A stretch of DNA of 64,000 bases from Buttiauxella selenatireducens (GTDB lineage: Bacteria > Pseudomonadota > Gammaproteobacteria > Enterobacterales > Enterobacteriaceae), in assembly GCF_031432975.1 (NCBI RefSeq), contig NZ_CP133838.1, forward strand, positions 3,782,001 through 3,846,000, given 5' to 3'. Numbering within the stretch: position 1 is the first letter of the stretch; the number at the start of each line of letters is the position of its first letter. The position numbers and the translations under genes are program-made. Positions 1 to 9,016 of this stretch are shown here, piece after piece. The notes under the pieces are model-generated. The model had not been told where the DNA came from, ran no database searches, and saw nothing but the letters and a program-made list of their open reading frames with translations.

Positions 1-319
1 GCCAGATTACGAAACGCTGAAAGACAACTATGAGCTGCTGTGGGAACTGCCAAACAATGACGGTTACCTGCAATTAGTCGGTTTGATGCAGAAATTTATC
101 GACCAGTCGATCTCTGCAAATACCAACTACGACCCAACGCGCTTCCCGTCAGGCAAAGTGCCGATGCAACAGTTGCTCAAAGATTTGCTCACCGCCTATA
201 AATTCGGTGTCAAAACGCTTTACTATCAGAACACCCGTGACGGCGCGGAAGATGCGCAAGACGACCTGGCGCCTTCTATCCAGGACGACGGCTGCGAAAG
301 CGGCGCATGTAAGATCTAA
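1..319 (+). CDS. nrdA: Ribonucleoside-diphosphate reductase 1 alpha subunit, C-terminal part only
   Basis: The window opens inside the large, catalytic subunit of class Ia ribonucleotide reductase, which reduces ribonucleoside diphosphates to deoxyribonucleotides. The open frame begins at base 2 and reads in phase to TAA at 317-319, about 105 residues. It ends in CESGACKI, the mobile tail whose two cysteines pass electrons from thioredoxin or glutaredoxin to the active site. The gene continues upstream of the window, so its start and promoter cannot be seen. nrdB and yfaE follow on the same strand in the usual nrdAB-yfaE order. Identity is very secure from the tail and the context. Confidence 0.97.
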   Translation, partial: PDYETLKDNYELLWELPNNDGYLQLVGLMQKFIDQSISANTNYDPTRFPSGKVPMQQLLKDLLTAYKFGVKTLYYQNTRDGAEDAQDDLAPSIQDDGCESGACKI

Positions 320-325
320 TCTTAG

Positions 326-450
326 CCCCCTCACCCTAACCCTCTCCCCAGGAGAGGGAACTCTCTTCCCCCCTCACCCTCAGTGAGGGGCCGGGGTGAG
401 GGAACTCTCTTTCCCCCCTCTCCCTTAGGGAGAGGGCCGGGGTGAGGGGA
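326..450. repeat. Composite palindromic repeat between nrdA and nrdB
   Basis: The 156-bp gap between nrdA and nrdB is filled by three back-to-back GC-rich palindromes built from CCCTCTCC/GGAGAGGG and CCCTCAC/GTGAGGG units (around 340-358, 371-388 and 417-436). GCCGGGGTGAGGG occurs twice and GGGAACTCTCTT occurs twice. In RNA each palindrome would form a stable hairpin. This resembles the REP/BIME-like intergenic repeats found in many enterobacteria. It lies inside an operon, so it could stabilise the upstream nrdA message or lower read-through into nrdB; that role is inference. Confidence 0.75.
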
Positions 451-475
451 AATCGATACCACAGGACTCAAATTC

Positions 476-1606
476 ATGGCTTACACCACTTTTTCACAGA
501 CGAAAAACGATCAGCTCGCGGAACCGATGTTCTTTGGCCAGTCGGTTAACGTTGCACGCTACGATCAGCAAAAATATGACATCTTCGAAAAGCTGATTGA
601 AAAGCAACTTTCCTTCTTCTGGCGCCCGGAAGAAGTGGACGTCTCCCGTGACCGCATTGACTATCAGGCTCTGCCCGATCACGAGAAACACATTTTCATC
701 AGCAACCTGAAATACCAGACGCTGCTGGACTCCATTCAGGGACGCAGCCCGAACGTCGCTTTGCTGCCGCTTATCTCTATTCCTGAGCTGGAAACCTGGG
801 TTGAAACGTGGGCGTTCTCCGAAACCATCCACTCGCGCTCTTACACCCACATCATCCGTAACATTGTTAACGATCCGGCGATTGTGTTTGACGATATCGT
901 GACCAACGAAGAAATCTTAAAGCGCGCGAAAGATATCTCCGGTTACTACGACACGCTGATTGAGATGACCAGCTACTGGCATTTGCTGGGTGAAGGCACG
1001 CACAACGTCAACGGCAAAACCGTGACCGTAAATCTGCGCGCGCTGAAGAAACAGCTTTATATCTGCCTGATGAGCGTGAACGCGCTGGAAGCGATTCGTT
1101 TCTACGTGAGCTTCGCCTGTTCTTTCGCTTTCGCCGAGCGCGAACTGATGGAAGGCAACGCGAAAATCATCAAACTGATTGCCCGCGACGAAGCGCTGCA
1201 CCTGACTGGTACTCAGCACATGCTGAACCTGATGCGCTCCGGTGAAGACGATCCTGAAATGGCCGAAATTGCACAAGAATGCCGCCAGGAATGCTATGAC
1301 CTGTTCGTGCTGGCCGCTGAGCAAGAAAAAGAGTGGGCCAGCTATCTGTTCCGCGACGGTTCAATGATCGGCCTGAACAAAGATATTCTCTGCCAGTATG
1401 TTGATTACATTACGAATATTCGTATGCAGGCTGTCGGCCTGGATCTGCCATTCAAAACGCGTTCAAACCCAATCCCATGGATCAATGCCTGGCTGGTGTC
1501 TGATAACGTACAGGTTGCGCCGCAAGAAGTGGAAGTGAGTTCTTATCTTGTTGGCCAGATTGACTCGAATGTCGATGCTGACGACCTGAGCAATTTCCAG
1601 CTTTAA
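476..1606 (+). CDS. nrdB: Ribonucleoside-diphosphate reductase 1 beta subunit (radical-generating)
   Basis: 376 residues, the usual length for class Ia NrdB. This small subunit carries the di-iron centre and the tyrosyl radical that starts catalysis in NrdA. The radical tyrosine is Tyr123 counting the start Met, in the segment [13 protein letters not shown]. The iron ligands lie in the expected places: Asp85, Glu116 and His119, then a second set in the helix containing ARDEALH. The C-terminal NFQL is the peptide that docks onto NrdA. The start is the ATG at 476. yfaE follows after 3 bases, so the two are almost certainly co-transcribed. Confidence 0.98.
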   Translation: MAYTTFSQTKNDQLAEPMFFGQSVNVARYDQQKYDIFEKLIEKQLSFFWRPEEVDVSRDRIDYQALPDHEKHIFISNLKYQTLLDSIQGRSPNVALLPLISIPELETWVETWAFSETIHSRSYTHIIRNIVNDPAIVFDDIVTNEEILKRAKDISGYYDTLIEMTSYWHLLGEGTHNVNGKTVTVNLRALKKQLYICLMSVNALEAIRFYVSFACSFAFAERELMEGNAKIIKLIARDEALHLTGTQHMLNLMRSGEDDPEMAEIAQECRQECYDLFVLAAEQEKEWASYLFRDGSMIGLNKDILCQYVDYITNIRMQAVGLDLPFKTRSNPIPWINAWLVSDNVQVAPQEVEVSSYLVGQIDSNVDADDLSNFQL

Positions 1607-1609
1607 GCC

Positions 1610-1864
1610 ATGAGCCGCATTACATTACGCAAATCCGGCGCACAACTGTTATGCGGGGAAGAACACCCTTCCCTGCTGGCGACGCTTGAATCTCATCAGG
1701 TCACCGTCGAGTATCAGTGCCGGGAAGGTTATTGCGGCTCCTGCCGTACTCGTTTAATTGCCGGAGAAGTGAAGTGGCTTACCGAGCCGTTAGCGTTTAT
1801 TCAACCCGGCGAAATACTGCCCTGCTGCTGTAAAGCGCAGGGCGATATTGAAATCGAGATGTAA
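1610..1864 (+). CDS. yfaE: 2Fe-2S ferredoxin YfaE, NrdB diferric cofactor maintenance
   Basis: 84 residues, one small plant-type 2Fe-2S ferredoxin domain. Cys37, Cys42 and Cys45 form the C-x4-C-x2-C motif, and a cysteine from the CCC run at 72-74 supplies the fourth ligand. In E. coli YfaE reduces the di-iron site of NrdB and so helps to build and repair the tyrosyl radical. It starts 3 bases after the nrdB stop and ends at a bidirectional terminator shared with the convergent glpT. In E. coli inaA and glpQ lie between yfaE and glpT; both are missing here. Confidence 0.95.
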   Translation: MSRITLRKSGAQLLCGEEHPSLLATLESHQVTVEYQCREGYCGSCRTRLIAGEVKWLTEPLAFIQPGEILPCCCKAQGDIEIEM

Positions 1865-1889
1865 AAAAACCTCCCGCGGGAGGTTTTTT
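1864..1889. terminator. Bidirectional rho-independent terminator, yfaE / glpT
   Basis: A perfect palindrome, AAAAACCTCCCGCGGGAGGT followed by T residues, lies between the convergent ends of yfaE (stop at 1862-1864) and glpT (stop at 1895). The CCTCCCGCGGGAGG stem has an A-run on one side and a T-run on the other, so it can end transcription from both strands. Confidence 0.9.
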
Positions 1890-1894
1890 ATTTA

Positions 1895-3253
1895 TTAACG
1901 TAAACTCTCTCTGGCTTTCATTTGTTGGTGATGTTTGTTCTCTCCCACCATCACCACCAGCAGTAGCACAACAGCCAGCACACTGCCGCCAATCATCACC
2001 ATAAAGCCACCGTCCCAACCGAAGAAATCCACGGTATAACCCACAATCGCGCTCGCGGCGACCGACCCGCCCAAATAGCCAAACAATCCGGTGAAGCCCG
2101 CCGCGGTGCCTGCGGCTTTTTTCGGTGCCAGCTCAAGTGCGTGCAGGCCGATTAACATCACCGGGCCATAAATCAGGAAGCCGATGATGATCATGCATGC
2201 CATATCTACACCTGGGTTGCCCGGAGGATTTAGCCAGTACACCACCGTGGCGATAGTCACCAGAATCATAAAGAACACGCCGGTCGCACCACGGTTGCCT
2301 CTGAAGACTTTGTCCGACATCCAGCCGCAAAGTAGCGTTCCTGGAATCCCTGCATATTCATAAAGGAAGTAGGCCCAGGAGGATTTATCCAGCGCGAAGT
2401 GTTTCACTTCTTTCAGATAGGTTGGCGACCAGTCGAGAATGCCGTAACGAAGTAAATAAACGAAAACGTTCGCAATCGCGATATACCACAGCAGGCGGTT
2501 AGGGAAAACGTACTGCATGAAGATCTGTTTGGCGGTCAGTTCTTCTTCCGCGCTTTCGCTGTAGTCGTCCGGGTAATCGTTTTTATACTCTTCTATTGGC
2601 GGCAGCCCGCAAGACTGCGGCGTATCTCGCATTAAAGCAAAAGCAATCAATGCCACCAGAATAGCGGCGAAAGCAGGCATATACAGCGCTGCGTGCCAGT
2701 CGTTAAACCACGCCATCCCCAACAGGAACAGCAGCGGAGGTAACCCACCACCGACGTTATGAGCGCAGTTCCAGATGGAAACAATTCCCCCACGCTCTTT
2801 CTGAGACCACCAATGCACCATGGTACGCCCGCACGGAGGCCACCCCATTCCCTGGAACCAACCGCATAAGAACAGCAGTACAAACATCACAGCAATGCTG
2901 GATGTCGCCCATGGCACAAAGCCCATAAACAGCATGACGGCCGCAGCCAGAATCAAACCAGCAGGTAAGAAAACACGCGGATTGGAGCGGTCAGAAACCG
3001 ACCCCATGATAAATTTCGAGAAACCGTACGCGATGGAGATCCCTGACAGCGCAAAACCCAGGTCGCCACGCGAGAAGCCCTGCTCCACCAAATACGGCAT
3101 CGCAAGGGTAAAGTTTTTACGCACCAGATAGTACGCGGCATAACCGAAGAAAATCCCCATGAATATCTGCCAGCGCAGACGACGATAAGTCGGATCGATG
3201 TGCTCGCTTTTCAGTCGTGACTGGTGCGGGCTAGGTTTGAAAATGCTTAGCAT
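1895..3253 (-). CDS. glpT: sn-glycerol-3-phosphate/phosphate antiporter GlpT
   Basis: 452 residues, the standard GlpT length. This inner-membrane major-facilitator protein of the organophosphate:phosphate antiporter family imports glycerol-3-phosphate in exchange for phosphate, and also admits fosfomycin. About twelve hydrophobic segments are visible. The N-terminal part reads [14 protein letters not shown] and is followed by the conserved cytoplasmic [20 protein letters not shown] region. It is transcribed away from glpABC, and the shared intergenic region holds GlpR and CRP sites. The usual partner glpQ (glycerophosphodiester phosphodiesterase) is not downstream; glpT ends directly at the terminator shared with yfaE. 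Confidence 0.97.
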   Translation of the reverse strand: MLSIFKPSPHQSRLKSEHIDPTYRRLRWQIFMGIFFGYAAYYLVRKNFTLAMPYLVEQGFSRGDLGFALSGISIAYGFSKFIMGSVSDRSNPRVFLPAGLILAAAVMLFMGFVPWATSSIAVMFVLLFLCGWFQGMGWPPCGRTMVHWWSQKERGGIVSIWNCAHNVGGGLPPLLFLLGMAWFNDWHAALYMPAFAAILVALIAFALMRDTPQSCGLPPIEEYKNDYPDDYSESAEEELTAKQIFMQYVFPNRLLWYIAIANVFVYLLRYGILDWSPTYLKEVKHFALDKSSWAYFLYEYAGIPGTLLCGWMSDKVFRGNRGATGVFFMILVTIATVVYWLNPPGNPGVDMACMIIIGFLIYGPVMLIGLHALELAPKKAAGTAAGFTGLFGYLGGSVAASAIVGYTVDFFGWDGGFMVMIGGSVLAVVLLLVVMVGENKHHQQMKARESLR

Positions 3254-3328
3254 GAATGCCTCCGTGGCAGTTTTTATCAGGCAATTTTCGTTTGCGAGCG
3301 CATGTTAAGGATTATCCCGGTGAGTTAG

Positions 3329-3344
3329 TGTGAAACATCGCACA
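3329..3344. promoter_or_regulatory. CRP site in the glpT-glpA control region
   Basis: TGTGAAACATCGCACA matches the CRP consensus TGTGA-N6-TCACA with one mismatch in the right half. It lies in the 239-bp region between the divergent glpT and glpA starts, where E. coli has CRP activation of glpT and glpA. Called by eye. Confidence 0.7.
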
Positions 3345-3397
3345 ACATATTACATTTTTATTACAAATTATCGAAATAGTGCATCACCTCTCATTTT

Positions 3398-3428
3398 GCT
3401 TTCGATTTATGCTCGAATTTGCTCGATA
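3398..3428. promoter_or_regulatory. GlpR operator cluster between glpT and glpA
   Basis: Repeated half-sites of the TTCGATTTATGCTCGAA type sit at 3400-3417, with another TGCTCGATA half-site directly after, and similar weaker matches upstream (near 3282-3302 and 3370). In E. coli this intergenic region binds the glycerol-3-phosphate repressor GlpR at several such sites and silences both the glpT and the glpABC promoters. The arrangement seen here fits that, but the exact operator limits are inferred. Confidence 0.65.
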
Positions 3429-3492
3429 TCAAACATTAAAAGAGTTAACTGTGGCTGAATAGCACGCAAGAGGATCTTTCCAGGAGAAGAGC

Positions 3493-5124
3493 ATGGCGAC
3501 GGGATGCAAAGAGTGGGATGTGATTATTATTGGCGGAGGTGCGACCGGCGCGGGCATAGCCAGAGATTGCGCTCGGCGTGGTTTACAAACCGTGCTGCTG
3601 GAAAGACATGATATCGCAACCGGCGCAACAGGCCGTAATCACGGTCTACTTCATAGCGGCGCGCGCTACGCCATGACAGACGGCGAATCAGCCAGAGAAT
3701 GTATTGAAGAAAACCGCATCCTTAAACGCATTGCTCGCCATTGTATTGAACGCTCAGACGGTTTGTTTATCACCCTTCCCGAAGATGACTTATCGTTACA
3801 AACAACCTTTATTACCGCCTGTCAGAATGCAGGAATCGACGCCGAACGCCTCGAACCTAAAGACGCTTTACGCCTGGAACCTGCTGCAAACCCTGAACTT
3901 ATTGGTGCCGTACGCGTACCGGATGGCACCGTTGACCCTTTCCGCCTGACCGCTGCCAATATGCTGGATGCTCGCGAACACGGAGCCGAAATTTTGACAG
4001 GCCAGGAGGTCACCGGCCTCATTCGCCAGGGGGACAGGGTATGCGGGGTGCGCGTTTACAACCACCAGACCCGACAACATCACGATTTATACGCAAGCAT
4101 GGTCGTGAATGCTGCCGGGATCTGGGGGCAGCACATTGCTGAATATGCTGATTTAAGCATTCGCATGCTCCCGGCAAAAGGCTCGCTGCTGATCCTCGGC
4201 CATCGTATTAATAACATGGTGATCAACCGCTGCCGGAAACCTGCTGATGCCGATATTTTGGTGCCCGGCGATACCATTTCGCTGATTGGCACCACCTCAA
4301 CGCCTATCGAATATGACCAAATCGACAATATGCGCGTCACGCCGCAAGAGGTCGATATTCTGATACGTGAAGGCTCAAAGCTGTCACCCAAGCTTGCCGC
4401 AACCCGCATTTTGCGTGCTTATGCTGGCGTCCGCCCGCTGGTGGCAAGTGATGATGACCCAACCGGGCGAAACGTCAGCCGTGGGATCGTGCTGCTCGAT
4501 CACGCAAAACGCGATGGGATGGAAGGTTTCATCACCATCACTGGCGGCAAACTGATGACCTATCGCCTGATGGCAGAATGGGCGACTAACGCGGTATGTG
4601 AAAAACTCGGTAATAGCAAAAGCTGCACTACCGCAACCGCTCCTCTTCCGGGTTCAGAAAGTTCATCGGAAGAGACCCTCAGTAAAGTGATTTCGCTGCC
4701 GCCAACTATCCGGCGAAGCGCCGTGTGGCGTCACGGCGATCGGGCAGGAAAACTGCTGGCAGGCGACCGCCTGAGTAACAGCCTGGTGTGCGAATGTGAA
4801 GCGGTGACGGCGGGCGAAGTTCATTACGCGGTTAACCATCTGTCCGTCAGCAATCTTGGCGATTTACGCCGTCGTACTCGTGTGGGCATGGGCACTTGCC
4901 AGGGAGAGCTATGCGCCTGCCGTGCGGCGGGGTTATTACAACGCTTTGGCACCTCCTCACCGGCACAATCACTCGATCAACTCTCTCTTTTCCTCAACGA
5001 ACGCTGGAAAGGCATTCGCCCCATCGCCTGGGATGATGCGCTGCGGGAAAGCGAATTTACCGCCTGGGTTTACCAGGGATTGTGCGGCCTGAAAAATGGA
5101 TCGAAAAAGGGAACACCACAATGA
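3493..5124 (+). CDS. glpA: Anaerobic glycerol-3-phosphate dehydrogenase subunit A
   Basis: 543 residues (E. coli 542). Catalytic FAD subunit that oxidises glycerol-3-phosphate to dihydroxyacetone phosphate when oxygen is absent, passing electrons through GlpB and GlpC to menaquinone. The N-terminal dinucleotide-binding loop is IIIGGGATGAG, followed by the ERHDIATGATGRNHGLLHSG FAD-contact segment. The C-terminal third contains a cysteine cluster (CECEAVT, then GTCQGELCACRAAG), the BFD-like iron-sulfur region of the family. AGGAGAAG lies just upstream of the chosen ATG. The stop overlaps the glpB start as ATGA, so translation is probably coupled. Confidence 0.97.
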   Translation: MATGCKEWDVIIIGGGATGAGIARDCARRGLQTVLLERHDIATGATGRNHGLLHSGARYAMTDGESARECIEENRILKRIARHCIERSDGLFITLPEDDLSLQTTFITACQNAGIDAERLEPKDALRLEPAANPELIGAVRVPDGTVDPFRLTAANMLDAREHGAEILTGQEVTGLIRQGDRVCGVRVYNHQTRQHHDLYASMVVNAAGIWGQHIAEYADLSIRMLPAKGSLLILGHRINNMVINRCRKPADADILVPGDTISLIGTTSTPIEYDQIDNMRVTPQEVDILIREGSKLSPKLAATRILRAYAGVRPLVASDDDPTGRNVSRGIVLLDHAKRDGMEGFITITGGKLMTYRLMAEWATNAVCEKLGNSKSCTTATAPLPGSESSSEETLSKVISLPPTIRRSAVWRHGDRAGKLLAGDRLSNSLVCECEAVTAGEVHYAVNHLSVSNLGDLRRRTRVGMGTCQGELCACRAAGLLQRFGTSSPAQSLDQLSLFLNERWKGIRPIAWDDALRESEFTAWVYQGLCGLKNGSKKGTPQ

Positions 5125-6380
5125 GATTCGATAGTCTGATTATTGGCGGTGGTTTAGCCGGGTTGGTATGCGGTATTCGCCTCGCGGAGGAAGGCCTGCG
5201 TTGTGCCATCATCAGCCGTGGGCAAAGTGCTTTGCATTTTTCATCCGGCTCGCTGGATTTGCTGGCGGAACTCCCCGACGGTACCCCCGTAACATCCCCG
5301 TTAAACGCACTGGAAGCCCTGAATAAACAGGCACCAGAACACCCGTACAGTTTGATGGGAGCGGAAAACGTCCGCCATTTCGCCGCTGAAAGTGAGGCGC
5401 TGCTCGCCCGGTGTCATCTCAATCTGCAAGGGTCTTATCAGCAAAACCATCAGCGCATTACCCCGCTGGGAACGCAACGTGCCACCTGGCTTAGCCCTGA
5501 AGAAATACCCACCGCAACACTTGGTTGGAAGAGAATTACCGTCGTTGGCATTGCGGGGTTTCTGGATTTTCAGCCGGAACTGGTCGCCGGTTCTCTTGCG
5601 GAAAACCATATCGAGGTACGAACAGCCGAGCTCACCCTTCCTGCACTGGACACGTTGCGAAATAATCCCAGCGAATTCCGCGCCGCCAATATTGCCCGAG
5701 TTCTGGATATGCCTGAGCAACAACGCTTGTTGATTGACGAGCTTAAAGCGCTGGCAATTAACACGGATGGCCTGTTTTTACCGGCATGCCTTGGGAGCGA
5801 AGATTCCCAGACCTGGCAAGCAATCAGCCGCCAGTTGCCCTGCCCGCTACGTTTGTTACCGACTCTGCCTCCTTCGGTGCTCGGAATGCGCATGCACCAC
5901 CAATTACGCCGCCGCTTCCTGCAACTTGGCGGAATAATGATGCCAGGCGATGCCGTGCTGAGAACGCAAATAGAGCAGCAGAAGGTCACTGCGGTTTTCA
6001 CGCGCAATCATGCTGAAGTCCCGCTGCAATCAAACAATGTGATTCTTGCCAGCGGCAGTTTTTTCAGCAACGGCCTGGAAGCAAAATTTAGCGGAATACG
6101 GGAACCGATTTTCGGTCTGGATATTCGCGCTCCCGAGCAGCGAGACGCGTGGTGCAAAGAGGATTTTTTCAGCCCTCAACCCTATTTGCAGGCAGGCGTT
6201 ATCGTTGATGAACATTTTCAGCCACGGCTCAACGGGCAGCGTATCGAAAACCTTTACGCCATTGGTTCGATACTCGCCGGATTCGACCCAATCCAGCAAG
6301 GTTGCGGCGCGGGCGTTTCAATGACCGGCGCGCTGCATGTCGCCCGGCAAATTATTGATAATCATGGGGGCAACGCATGA
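5121..6380 (+). CDS. glpB: Anaerobic glycerol-3-phosphate dehydrogenase subunit B
   Basis: 419 residues from the ATG at 5121, exactly the E. coli length. The open frame can be extended upstream to 5082, but the family starts MRFD, and the chosen ATG overlaps the glpA stop by four bases (ATGA). The protein opens with a nucleotide-binding fold, LIIGGGLAGLVCG, and is an FMN/FAD-type flavoprotein that helps to anchor GlpA and relay its electrons towards GlpC. It ends in a second ATGA overlap with glpC, so the three genes form a tightly coupled operon. Confidence 0.96.
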   Translation: MRFDSLIIGGGLAGLVCGIRLAEEGLRCAIISRGQSALHFSSGSLDLLAELPDGTPVTSPLNALEALNKQAPEHPYSLMGAENVRHFAAESEALLARCHLNLQGSYQQNHQRITPLGTQRATWLSPEEIPTATLGWKRITVVGIAGFLDFQPELVAGSLAENHIEVRTAELTLPALDTLRNNPSEFRAANIARVLDMPEQQRLLIDELKALAINTDGLFLPACLGSEDSQTWQAISRQLPCPLRLLPTLPPSVLGMRMHHQLRRRFLQLGGIMMPGDAVLRTQIEQQKVTAVFTRNHAEVPLQSNNVILASGSFFSNGLEAKFSGIREPIFGLDIRAPEQRDAWCKEDFFSPQPYLQAGVIVDEHFQPRLNGQRIENLYAIGSILAGFDPIQQGCGAGVSMTGALHVARQIIDNHGGNA

Positions 6381-7576
6381 GTCTGCTCGATGAAACCCGT
6401 TTTGAAAACTGCATTAAATGCACCGTGTGCACCACCGTTTGTCCGGTAAGCCGGGTCAATCCCGATTATCCAGGCCCGAAGCAATCTGGCCCTGATGGTG
6501 AGCGCCTGCGCCTCAAAGATGCCGCACTTTACGACGACGCGCTTAAATACTGTACCAACTGCAAACGCTGCGAAGTGGCCTGTCCGTCTGATGTGAGAAT
6601 TGGCGATATCATTCAGCGAGCGAAAGCCCGCCACGGTAAAACATCGTTCAACTTAAGAGATGCGATTCTCAGCCACACCGATTTGATGGGCACGCTCTCT
6701 ACCCCGTTTGCACCGTTGGTCAATACCGCGACGTCACTGAAGCCGGTCAGAAACTTGCTCGATAAAACCCTCGGCATCGACAGCCATCGAGCTTTGCCAA
6801 AATACTCATCCGGCACCTTTCGCCAGTGGTATCGCAAGCAGGCAAAGACTCAACAAGCCTTTGCTGAACAAGTCGCTTTTTTCCACGGCTGTTATGTCAA
6901 TTACAACCACTCCCAGCTTGGCAAAGATGTCGTGCGCGTGATGAATGCCATGGGCTTTGGCGTGCAATTGCTGGAGCGAGAAAAATGCTGTGGCGTGCCG
7001 TTGATTGCGAACGGTTTTATCGATAAAGCCAAAAAGCAGGCGGCCATAAATGCGGCGTCTTTAAGCAAAGCGGTGCTGGAGCAAGGGCTGCCTGTGATTG
7101 CCACTTCATCCACCTGCACGTTTACATTGCGCGACGAATACCCGCATGTCCTGGACGTCGATACCCGCCCAATGCGTGATCACATCGAACTGGCAACACG
7201 GTTTATCTGGAAGCAACTGGAAAAAGGACGCGAGTTAAAACTGAAAGCAATGCCGCTGCGTATTGCCTACCACACACCTTGTCATATGGAGAAAATGGGC
7301 TGGTCGTTATACACACTCGATTTGCTGCGCCGCTTGCCAGGTGTCGAACTCGTTATACTCGAGTCTCAGTGCTGCGGTATTGCCGGAACCTATGGATTTA
7401 AAAAGGAAAACTACTCAACGTCGCAACAGATCGGTGCGCCGTTATTTCAGCAAATAGAAGAAAGCGGGGTCGATTTGGTGGTGACAGATTGTGAAACGTG
7501 CAAATGGCAGATCGAGATGTCCACCAGTAAAAAATGCGAGCACCCGATTACGCTGTTAGCGCAGGCGCTCGCATAA
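6377..7576 (+). CDS. glpC: Anaerobic glycerol-3-phosphate dehydrogenase subunit C (Fe-S electron carrier)
   Basis: 399 residues. Two ferredoxin-like clusters are visible near the N-terminus, CIKCTVCTTVCPV and CTNCKRCEVACPS, each binding a 4Fe-4S centre. Two CCG-type cysteine motifs follow in the C-terminal half (EKCCGVP and SQCCGIAG), typical of heterodisulfide-reductase-like membrane-associated subunits. GlpC ties the GlpAB dimer to the membrane and hands electrons to menaquinone. The men genes that make that quinone lie about 7 kb downstream, also as in E. coli. The start overlaps the glpB stop. yfaY converges with a 2-bp gap. Confidence 0.96.
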   Translation: MSLLDETRFENCIKCTVCTTVCPVSRVNPDYPGPKQSGPDGERLRLKDAALYDDALKYCTNCKRCEVACPSDVRIGDIIQRAKARHGKTSFNLRDAILSHTDLMGTLSTPFAPLVNTATSLKPVRNLLDKTLGIDSHRALPKYSSGTFRQWYRKQAKTQQAFAEQVAFFHGCYVNYNHSQLGKDVVRVMNAMGFGVQLLEREKCCGVPLIANGFIDKAKKQAAINAASLSKAVLEQGLPVIATSSTCTFTLRDEYPHVLDVDTRPMRDHIELATRFIWKQLEKGRELKLKAMPLRIAYHTPCHMEKMGWSLYTLDLLRRLPGVELVILESQCCGIAGTYGFKKENYSTSQQIGAPLFQQIEESGVDLVVTDCETCKWQIEMSTSKKCEHPITLLAQALA

Positions 7577-7578
7577 TC

Positions 7579-8775
7579 TTAAATTTCTATGGATTCGACC
7601 ACGTTCACCCAGCCATGCTCGGCGGCGACATCCCAGCCGTTGAGCCAGCGACGCAACATGTTTAACGCCATCATCGCGCAGACTTCCTGACGGGTGCGCA
7701 AAGTGTGGCGGGTGACGCTGAATTTCACTTGTAAACCATAAGTGCCGTTTGGTGTATGGAGGGCGAAGTTAAGGCATTCGTCTTCCAGGCTCCCCACCAC
7801 CAGCGCCAGGGTACTTCCCGCTTGCAGCGCGAAGGTTTTGGCGCGTTCGGTCAGTTGTACCAGCGATTCCGGGCGCGAAGAAAGCACTTCGCTGTTGCCC
7901 AACGGGGCTTGCGCACTCGAAAGTTGTAAACACAATAATCCCGCAGTGAATTGCTCACTCACCGCGATATTCAGCGACTGTGCTCTCAGACGTTCCGCGA
8001 GTTGTGCGGGTAGCCCTGCCGTCCCTTCAAAAATGGCACTTTCACCCGCCACACGCTGCACTTGTGGCCAGACGCGCTCCATCGCCTCGCGCTGGCTTGC
8101 AGGGCCGGTCAGCTTCAACTCAATGATGGGCATGGATGAGCGATAGCCCATTACCGCACCTTCCGGCAACGTCAATGGGTCGAGGCTCTGGGCGAGTTCG
8201 CTTTCAGAACGCCCGAAAGTGGTGAGTCGCAGGCACACTGGCGGCTCCGGCAACACAAAACGCTCGCGCAAACGCGGCATGATTTGTTGGTCAACCATCA
8301 CTTTAAATTCGGAAGGGACGCCTGGGGTGAAAAACATCAGGCAGCGGTTAAGTTGCAGAGCAAATCCGCAGGCAGTACCAACGGGGTTATCGACCATTTC
8401 ACTGGTCGCAGGAATCAACGCTTGCTTACGGTTGCTCGGCGCCATTTCACGCCCACGCTCGGCAAAGAATCGCTCCATTTTCTCAAGCCATTCCTGGTGC
8501 ATCACCAGTTCTACGCCTGCGGCGGTAGCGGCGGCCAGTGCGCTAAGATCATCGCTGGTTGGCCCCAGGCCACCATTTACAATCAGAATATCTGCCTGCT
8601 CGCTGCGCTCTTTGAGCACCGCGATTAAATCGTCGAGACTGTCGCCTACCGTATTACGGCGCGACATCGGTAAACCCTGGTTAAAAAGGTAATCTGCAAG
8701 CCAGGCTGCATTGGTATCAATAATTTGACCATGCAGCACTTCGTCGCCGGTAGACAGCATTTCCACTTTTATCAT
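7579..8775 (-). CDS. yfaY: CinA-like protein YfaY (NMN amidohydrolase-related)
   Basis: 398 residues in two parts. Residues 1 to about 170 are a MoaB/MogA-like molybdopterin-binding fold (VEMLSTGDEVLHGQIIDTN, then GGLGPTSDD). The C-terminal 150 residues are a CinA/PncC-like domain. In active PncC enzymes, which remove the amide of nicotinamide mononucleotide, the motif AESCTGG is conserved; here the equivalent stretch reads SEQFTAG, so the deamidase site looks degenerate. That agrees with E. coli YfaY being regarded as a non-catalytic paralogue. GGAG sits 8 bases before the ATG. Its cellular role is unknown. Confidence 0.88.
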   Translation of the reverse strand: MIKVEMLSTGDEVLHGQIIDTNAAWLADYLFNQGLPMSRRNTVGDSLDDLIAVLKERSEQADILIVNGGLGPTSDDLSALAAATAAGVELVMHQEWLEKMERFFAERGREMAPSNRKQALIPATSEMVDNPVGTACGFALQLNRCLMFFTPGVPSEFKVMVDQQIMPRLRERFVLPEPPVCLRLTTFGRSESELAQSLDPLTLPEGAVMGYRSSMPIIELKLTGPASQREAMERVWPQVQRVAGESAIFEGTAGLPAQLAERLRAQSLNIAVSEQFTAGLLCLQLSSAQAPLGNSEVLSSRPESLVQLTERAKTFALQAGSTLALVVGSLEDECLNFALHTPNGTYGLQVKFSVTRHTLRTRQEVCAMMALNMLRRWLNGWDVAAEHGWVNVVESIEI

Positions 8776-8882
8776 CGTTTTACTCCGCGGGAAGATAACG
8801 ATTCACTATAACTCAAATTATTTTGGGGATTGCCAGAAATGAACAGGCCGCATTTACTGCGGCCTAAGAAATGAATTCAATA

Positions 8883-9016
8883 TAAAAATCCTCAAAGGAT
8901 TTCGTGCTGCAGGAAGGCGGCAAGAGAACGAATCCCGATGAGCTTAGTTTACTAAGTGATTCGGGTGAGCGAACACAGCCAACGCCCCTGCAACATGAAA
9001 GACGAAGAGGATTTTA
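8883..9016 (+). repeat. ERIC element (copy 1), at the 3' end of yfaZ
   Basis: The ERIC core is recognisable: CGAATCCCGATGAGCTTA, TAAGTGATTCGGGTGAGCG, then CAGCCAACGC. It is bounded by an imperfect terminal inverted repeat (TAAAAATCCTC at the left, GAGGATTTTA at the right). The right end coincides with the stop codon of yfaZ (9014-9016 on the minus strand). ERICs are small non-coding, non-autonomous elements of about 127 bp that fold into long hairpins. The exact left end is uncertain because of a small internal length difference. It occupies most of the yfaY-yfaZ gap; nothing else is seen there. Confidence 0.88.

Noticed and set aside
323-475. Possible CRISPR array between nrdA and nrdB
   Set aside because: The repeats are unequal nested palindromes with no regular spacers, so this is a REP-like element.
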